Source: Smittium culicis
Taxonomy: Eukaryota > Kickxellomycota > Harpellomycetes > Harpellales > Legeriomycetaceae
NCBI GenBank assembly: GCA_001970855.1
Contig: LSSN01000781.1
Location: forward strand, 2,239-14,031
DNA length: 11,793 bases
Direction: 5' to 3'
Below the pieces are notes generated by a model that did not search any database, was not told the DNA's origin, and worked only from the letters and a program-made list of their open reading frames with translations. How positions within the stretch are numbered: the stretch's first letter is position 1; each line of letters begins with the position of its first letter. Shown piece after piece: positions 7,264 through 11,793 of the stretch. The position numbers and the translations under genes are program-made.

Positions 7264-7271
7264 CTTATATA
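7264..7271 (-). promoter_or_regulatory. TATA box candidate for the secreted-protein gene
   Basis: TATATAAG on the minus strand fits TATAWAWR, about 220 bases before the ATG at 7043. The distance is on the long side for yeast and several other AT-rich strings lie closer. Confidence 0.3.
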
Positions 7272-7318
7272 AAGCTTCCAGTAGATTGTAAAGAAAGTTT
7301 TACAAAAAATTTATACCT

Positions 7319-7332
7319 TGTGATTAATCACA
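7319..7332. promoter_or_regulatory. 14-base palindrome TGTGATTAATCACA
   Basis: This perfect palindrome contains four G/C positions in a very AT-rich stretch, about 280 bases upstream of the secreted-protein gene. TGATTAATCA resembles a paired homeodomain-type core. Its factor and role are unknown. Confidence 0.3.
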
Positions 7333-9400
7333 GTTTTTTCATAAGTAGCTAGTTAAATTATATTTTAATTGTGGTCTAATAGGCAAAAATATAACGCGCC
7401 ACAAAAAGGTCAAAATATATAATAAGTATATATATTCAAACTTTCCTCATGATTCATAATTTTTTAATGAGCTAAATTTATATTTACTATAATATGTCTA
7501 ATCTATATTTCGAGGTATCTTCGAAGGAATTACCTTAGAGTATAATAAATAATAAGTTTAAAGAAATATTTTTATTTGACTTAAAAAAGTTTATTACAGC
7601 TTTATTCACCTATTTTAATTACGCCATTTTTTTAATGCACATACTTGTTCAATAATTATTGTAACGTATAAAATAAAAAATGTCGAATTTATCTAAAAAA
7701 TTCTCCACAAATATGATTCACAGCTGTCTGTGTTATAGCGGATGATTTAATTTATAAAATTTTGTTCATTTTATTATATATAGAAATTTTTTTCTTTCAT
7801 TATGATTTAAATCATAGGGCTTCTGAGTTTATATTTTTGGAATTAATGGCTAATTTTATTCAAACATGCTCATTTTTATCGAATATATATATTATTTCAT
7901 GCAACGATTAGTCTAAAAAAGTGATATAAGAATGTATAAACATTATCTGAATAATAAATGTCAAAAAGTATTAAACAAAATTATAATTAAACATATGTAT
8001 TATAATCATAATTTCGATGGGGTAATAATTTTTTTATTTTATTATAATAATATAATATGCACAGATTGAGATATAAATATAGTATAACTAAAGCTATTTT
8101 GAAATAAAAGCACTTGAGAGTTCCAAGCCACCAAAAGTTGCGATTAAATGAAGGAAATTATAATAACCTTGTTGTTAATTTATGCTATATACACAAAAAA
8201 TTAATAATTCATCCAACTCAAAGCTCTAATATTAAACTAATTTTATTTTTATAGCCAGTTAGATTGGTTTTACAAAATTTGATAATCTCAAAATAAAAAA
8301 ATTCATTATTATATTTAATAAAATTTACATTTTCTCCTTACAACCCAAGGATAAAATTTTGAATAACCACTTTTTTTTCGATTATTAGTAAAAACTAACA
8401 AATAATTAAAAAAAGCAAAACTAAAAAATAAAAAAATGCTTTAAGCGTAAAAAAATAAAAATAATTAATAACTCAGACGAAAAAATCTGATTTCCTAACT
8501 AATTTTAATGAATTCAATAATACTATTTATTATAATTTTTTATAATTGAATAAAAAATTATCATATGATTATTCACATTTTTGGAGGCTTCAGATAAATG
8601 ACTAATAAATTTAGAAAGACGATTAATCAATTAAATTTTGAATGATATTGATTAATTTTTTTTATACAAATACATATTCGGAATAATTTATCACTGATAA
8701 TAACTAAAAAATATTATAATGTTGTGAAATTAAATGTTTAAAATGCAAAAAATAAAGGAAAATCGACTTTTATCAAAAAAATGTGATTGAAAGCGCGTAT
8801 AAATTAATAGAATTAACAAAATCAAAAAGTAATAGCTACTGTATTAAAGTATCATATAAAAACAGAAAGAACAGTAGTAGAAAAGAGCTGAGAATTCATT
8901 ATTAAATATAATGCTATAATGTATATTAAAATGAATTAACAATTTAAAAAGACAATTCAAAAGTAAAATTGAAATAAATATAAAGTTAATTATATCTAAA
9001 TAATGAATCTCATGCAAATAACTTTTAGGCTTTATGAAAATAATTATATTTGGTTTTTATTTTTACTTATAACTTGTATCTATTGAATAAATTATTACAG
9101 TTCAATTGAAATAAAAAATAAACAGCAAAATTTTCAGGGAAAAATTTCATTAATGTGATAGTTATTATAAATTTATCACAGGCTTATTATGAAAAAAAAA
9201 TTTAATAAATATAAATCCATGTATTAAGCTTTAAATATTGATTAAAATAGCTTTTTTTTTACAGAATAAGTCGGATTATAGTGTTTAAAAACTAATGAAA
9301 TTATAATGGAAAAACTTTCATATTTAAAAACAAAACTATCAATACAAACATCATTTTTTTATTATATTATTATATGAAAGTAGATTTCTACCGATATTTA

Positions 9401-9448
9401 AATTTAAGCCATTTAAAACAAGAAAATTTAAGCCATTTAAAACAAGAA
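9401..9448 (+). repeat. Perfect tandem duplication of a 24-base unit
   Basis: The unit begins AATTTAAGCCATTTAAAACA and ends AGAA. Copies at 9401-9424 and 9425-9448 are identical, and five further bases (AATTT) repeat the start of the unit. Perfect identity points to a recent slippage event. Confidence 0.9.
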
Positions 9449-10599
9449 AATTTTTTTCGTATTTAAATAATTATCCCCAAAAAAATTGTATAGTGTTATC
9501 AATTTGATATGGATTTGATTTTATATATGCTTATGAGGTCTATTCGGAAAAACGTGTATTAAGTAGATTTGCAAGATAATTTATTCAAAAAAAATTTTTT
9601 TTATCTCTTAAATTGTTTTAAGATTGTAGTATCCTTCAAATTATTTAAATCGGAACTTTATTGATTTATTAAAATGACTAAAAAGATAATTATAAAATAT
9701 AAATGAAACTATTCACTTTATATACATTTAAAAATAAGTAGTTGTTATATTTAAATATCTTGGAAATGTTTATTGTTCAAGTTAAATTGAAGAGGCTTTT
9801 TAATGCATTTATATTTATACATGTATTAGTTAATATTGTGCTATAAATAAGTTGTACCAAATATTTAATGTTTTTTTTAATATAAATAATGTTGCCGATA
9901 TACAACAAAGATATTTTGAATAATAATCTCCCATTTATTTCATAAATTAGACATTTAAATTTGTCACTATTAAAATAATTTTGGTTTGAACTTTGAACTT
10001 TGAAAATGTAGTATTTCCTAATAAATAAAATCATTTATATCTACTTTGGATTCTACAGGTTTATTGCTTTTATCAAATTATTTAAAAACTTGGCTATAAA
10101 AAGCTAAATATAGGATATTCAATTCGCGAATCAATTTTTTTCAATTCAAAAGATACCTAAAAAACTATCAATGGTAATCAGAATATTTTTTTCGCAATTT
10201 CGTACTAATTATGACTTTTATAAACTATAACTCGATTTTATTAAAAGTTAAAAATATATACGTATAATTTTTTAAAGGATATTGAAATCTAAAAAAGTAT
10301 ACGCACAATGAAAATAAAACTATGAATTTTTTTTGAAATTGTGAATACTTGAAAAATTTTGAACGAGTATTAATAAATAAAGTTAAAAATTATCAATTCG
10401 AAAAAATTAATAAAATTTTCTCTAAACTTAAAAAAAATAAACATACTTGCCTATAATAATCAATTTTTAGGAGTGTTACAGGAATATGGGTAATTTTTGA
10501 AAAAAATATATAAATTAATTAAATTTTATTAAAAAAATTAGAAACCTTTATCTTCAAAATAAGCCAATAATCCCTTTATAGATTCAAATTTTGATTTAA

Positions 10600-10926
10600 A
10601 GACAGAACACGGGTAAATGTGAGCAAGCCACTAAATATACTAAAACTATTGACTTATTCTCACGTTTCTTATCGGTTACTCTTAGGGAAAATGTACCTAT
10701 TAAAGCTAAAAGAATAAATCGTTAATTTACTGATTATTTAACTGTATTATTTAAGAGAACATTGAATTTTAATGCCCAAAAAAAAAGTTTAATTGCTATA
10801 CCTAATCAAGGAGCTGATTTAAAAATTATTGAATAATTTATAATGCATCATGAATTCTAACTGAGTTTAAATGTTAAATTTTCAAATTATAATCATGGAA
10901 TTTCTGAATTCTTTGTAAGACAATAC
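10600..10926 (+). pseudogene. Unidentified dead gene, one frame with three stops
   Basis: A single plus-strand frame is open for 41 codons (10600-10722), then 36 codons (10726-10833), 7 codons (10837-10857) and 22 codons (10861-10926), separated each time by one TAA. The product is not simple sequence: it includes TIDLFSRFLSVTLRENVPIK, SLIAIPNQGADLKIIE and, after two more stops, FSNYNHGISEFFVRQY. Nearby AT-rich DNA rarely stays open half as long. The last part, G..EF.R.Y, followed beyond the next stop by TLLL, NN and KIKISV, vaguely recalls the L51/S25/CI-B8 domain of small mitochondrial ribosomal proteins, but I would not assign it. It may be one or two dead genes, perhaps with lost introns or frameshifts. 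It lies just upstream of the FOL2-like relic on the same strand. Confidence 0.4.
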
Positions 10927-11032
10927 TAAACACTATTACTGTAAAACAACATTAAAAAATTTAAAATTAAAATTAGTGTTTAATATTGTTTTTATAAATA
11001 TTTGCTGATTTAGATGCTTTAAGAATACTTGA

Positions 11033-11500
11033 ATGAAAATTCTGAAAATTACTGAAGAAATAAAAAATATACTTAGGAACTAGGCGAAGACCCAACCAGA
11101 GACAATTTAGCTTTCAATTAAATAGACACCTAAAATCACTAAAGAATTATCCAATTAATAAAGAGACTATTTTGTAGTGACTTTACTATCTTTTCACATT
11201 TATTAACTAAGCGCTAATAAATTTCAATATAAAAAAAAATAATTAGAATCAAAGAATTTACTAACAATGAAGAAATGTTAATCAGTGGATAAATTCATTT
11301 TATAAAAGATTACAGAGATCAGTCAATTAAAATACAAGTCAATGTTAAATCCATCCAATAGAGTTTATAAATATTGAGTTTAACAAAATCAGGTTAAACC
11401 CAAAATTTTTTTTTACTTCATGATTAACCTATTTGTCCAATTACGTGAAATCATATCCATTTCATTGGTCTAAATTTATTAATCAAGCAAATTATCATTC
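11033..11500 (+). pseudogene. Probable GTP cyclohydrolase I (FOL2) pseudogene
   Basis: GTP cyclohydrolase I makes dihydroneopterin triphosphate, the first step of folate and pterin synthesis. Blocks in family order are visible. ITEEIKNILR (11048-11077) is followed, after two bases where Glu needs three, by LGEDPTRDNL (11080-11109); the family has AIK.IL.ELGED..REGLL. Then comes TPKITKEL (11126-11149; family DTP.R.AKAM), and EEMLIS (11269-11286; family DEMVIV). IHF.KDYRDQS stands where the zinc and catalytic Cys-Glu-His-His block should be, so those residues are lost. A stretch at 11330-11396 resembles KVHIGYIP..K.IGLSKLARL at the DNA level. LFVQLRE (11429-11449; family RLQVQERL) and INQANYHS (11478-11501; family VVIEA.H.C) follow. 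There are many stops and frameshifts, an apparent insertion in the middle and a deletion near the end. Read by eye only; each later block is weak, but the first two are strong and the order is right. Confidence 0.5.
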
Positions 11501-11526
11501 AACTAAATGATTTTATACAACTTAGT

Positions 11527-11793
11527 TTAATTAAATATTGTTTCAAACATTTTTATCTTTGCTATTTCATAACGATTCACAGTAGAATTCAAGCCAGCAG
11601 CAGATAATCGATTCAACAAGTTCAAAATGTCTGTCAACATCAAGAAATTGCGAGTTAAGCCAAAAAAGTTTGTTAATCCAATGCCATGTGCAATTGAAAT
11701 GACTTCTTTGCTCAATTGCTGGTCTTCTCTAACAGTCGAGGATAACCGATGCGCAAACTCTGCCAAATCACTGCTCCTATGCATGCAAAAATC
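11527..11793 (-). CDS. 3' end of an unrecognised gene, cut by the window edge
   Basis: This frame is open from the window end to a stop at 11527-11529. The Met at 11784 is probably internal, since three codons upstream (Asp-Phe-Cys) are also open to the edge. The 88 visible residues are not of AT-drift type. They include SDLAEFAHRLSSTVREDQQL, SKEVISIAHGIGLTNFFGL, TRNFLMLTDILNLLNRLSAA and a C-terminus ending KMFETIFN. Long amphipathic helices are likely; no motif, membrane segment or catalytic site is evident. The base composition is much less AT-rich than the flank, which supports a real gene. It converges on the FOL2-like relic. In S. cerevisiae FOL2 (YGR267C) converges with YGR266W, so this might be that gene's C-terminus. 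That is a synteny guess, not a sequence match. Confidence 0.75.
   Translation of the reverse strand, partial: DFCMHRSSDLAEFAHRLSSTVREDQQLSKEVISIAHGIGLTNFFGLTRNFLMLTDILNLLNRLSAAGLNSTVNRYEIAKIKMFETIFN

Larger units (their letters stand above)
7044..10599. other. AT-rich gap of about 3.5 kb without a supported gene
   Basis: All frames are broken every few codons. An 85-codon minus-strand ORF at 9777-10034 is low in complexity (Ile/Asn/Lys/Tyr) and I do not accept it. A slightly richer patch at about 8108-8150 codes for KALESSKPPKVAIK in one frame, possibly eroded coding sequence. A small hairpin CACAG-CTGT-CTGTG lies near 7721-7734. A 24-base tandem duplication is at 9401-9448. Several exact matches to the S. 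cerevisiae ARS core occur (7476-7486, 9807-9817), at a rate expected by chance in such DNA. Confidence 0.55.

Noticed and set aside
7476..7486. Exact match to the S. cerevisiae ARS core WTTTAYRTTTW, also at 9807-9817
   Set aside because: A rough composition estimate predicts several chance matches in this much AT-rich sequence, and the origin consensus of this species is unknown.
9540..9555. Possible point-centromere CDEIII core (TTCGGAAA; reverse TTTCCGAA) in the long AT-rich gap, with another TTCGGAA near 8678
   Set aside because: No RTCACRTG element lies at the required 80-160 base distance on the correct side of either, and the bases flanking the core do not fit CDEIII.
9777..10034. 85-codon minus-strand ORF with an ATG
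   Set aside because: The product is dominated by Ile, Asn, Lys, Tyr and Leu with no motif, as expected from random AT-rich DNA. An ORF this long is unusual but not impossible in such a gap.

Overview
The window looks like nuclear DNA from an AT-rich budding yeast (Saccharomycetes). Two proteins are clearly of yeast type: a Gpx/Hyr1-class thiol peroxidase and the GINS replication subunit Psf2. Genes are separated by gaps of several kb, so rich in A and T that stops occur in every frame. At Psf2 codon 53 a CTG sits in a conserved hydrophobic stretch (after Trp52), which argues for CTG = Leu rather than a CTG-Ser code. An AT-rich lineage such as Saccharomycodaceae would fit, but the species cannot be named from this sequence.

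Layout. Bases 1-563 are a less AT-rich promoter region ending in a TATA box, driving the peroxidase gene (564-1079, +). Converging on it is a serine-rich, probably GPI-anchored cell-wall protein (1431-2192, -). A 3.3 kb gap follows. It holds a 46-codon ORF (2746-2886, +) weakly like Ost4, a decayed stretch (3205-3345, +) weakly like Sec61 beta/Sbh1, two strong palindromes and a short direct repeat. PSF2 is at 5508-6047 (+). A second secreted Ser/Thr-rich protein (6293-7043, -) reads through only if an intron of 115 nt (GC-AG) or 172 nt (GT-AG) is removed. Then comes a gap of about 3.5 kb with little in it but a 24-bp tandem duplication.

The last 1.2 kb is the most informative part. At 10600-10926 (+) a single frame stays open far longer than its surroundings between stops, and looks like an unidentified dead gene. 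At 11033-11500 (+) several blocks in the right order resemble GTP cyclohydrolase I (FOL2), with frameshifts, stops and loss of the zinc/catalytic residues: a likely FOL2 pseudogene. The 3' end of an unrecognised gene (11527-11793, -) converges on it. Some of the apparent gene desert is therefore probably the remains of genes.

The intact genes serve unrelated jobs (peroxide defence, cell wall, replication initiation), as is usual in yeast; no operon or mobile element was seen. I found no convincing tRNA, rRNA, CRISPR array, transposon or point centromere.
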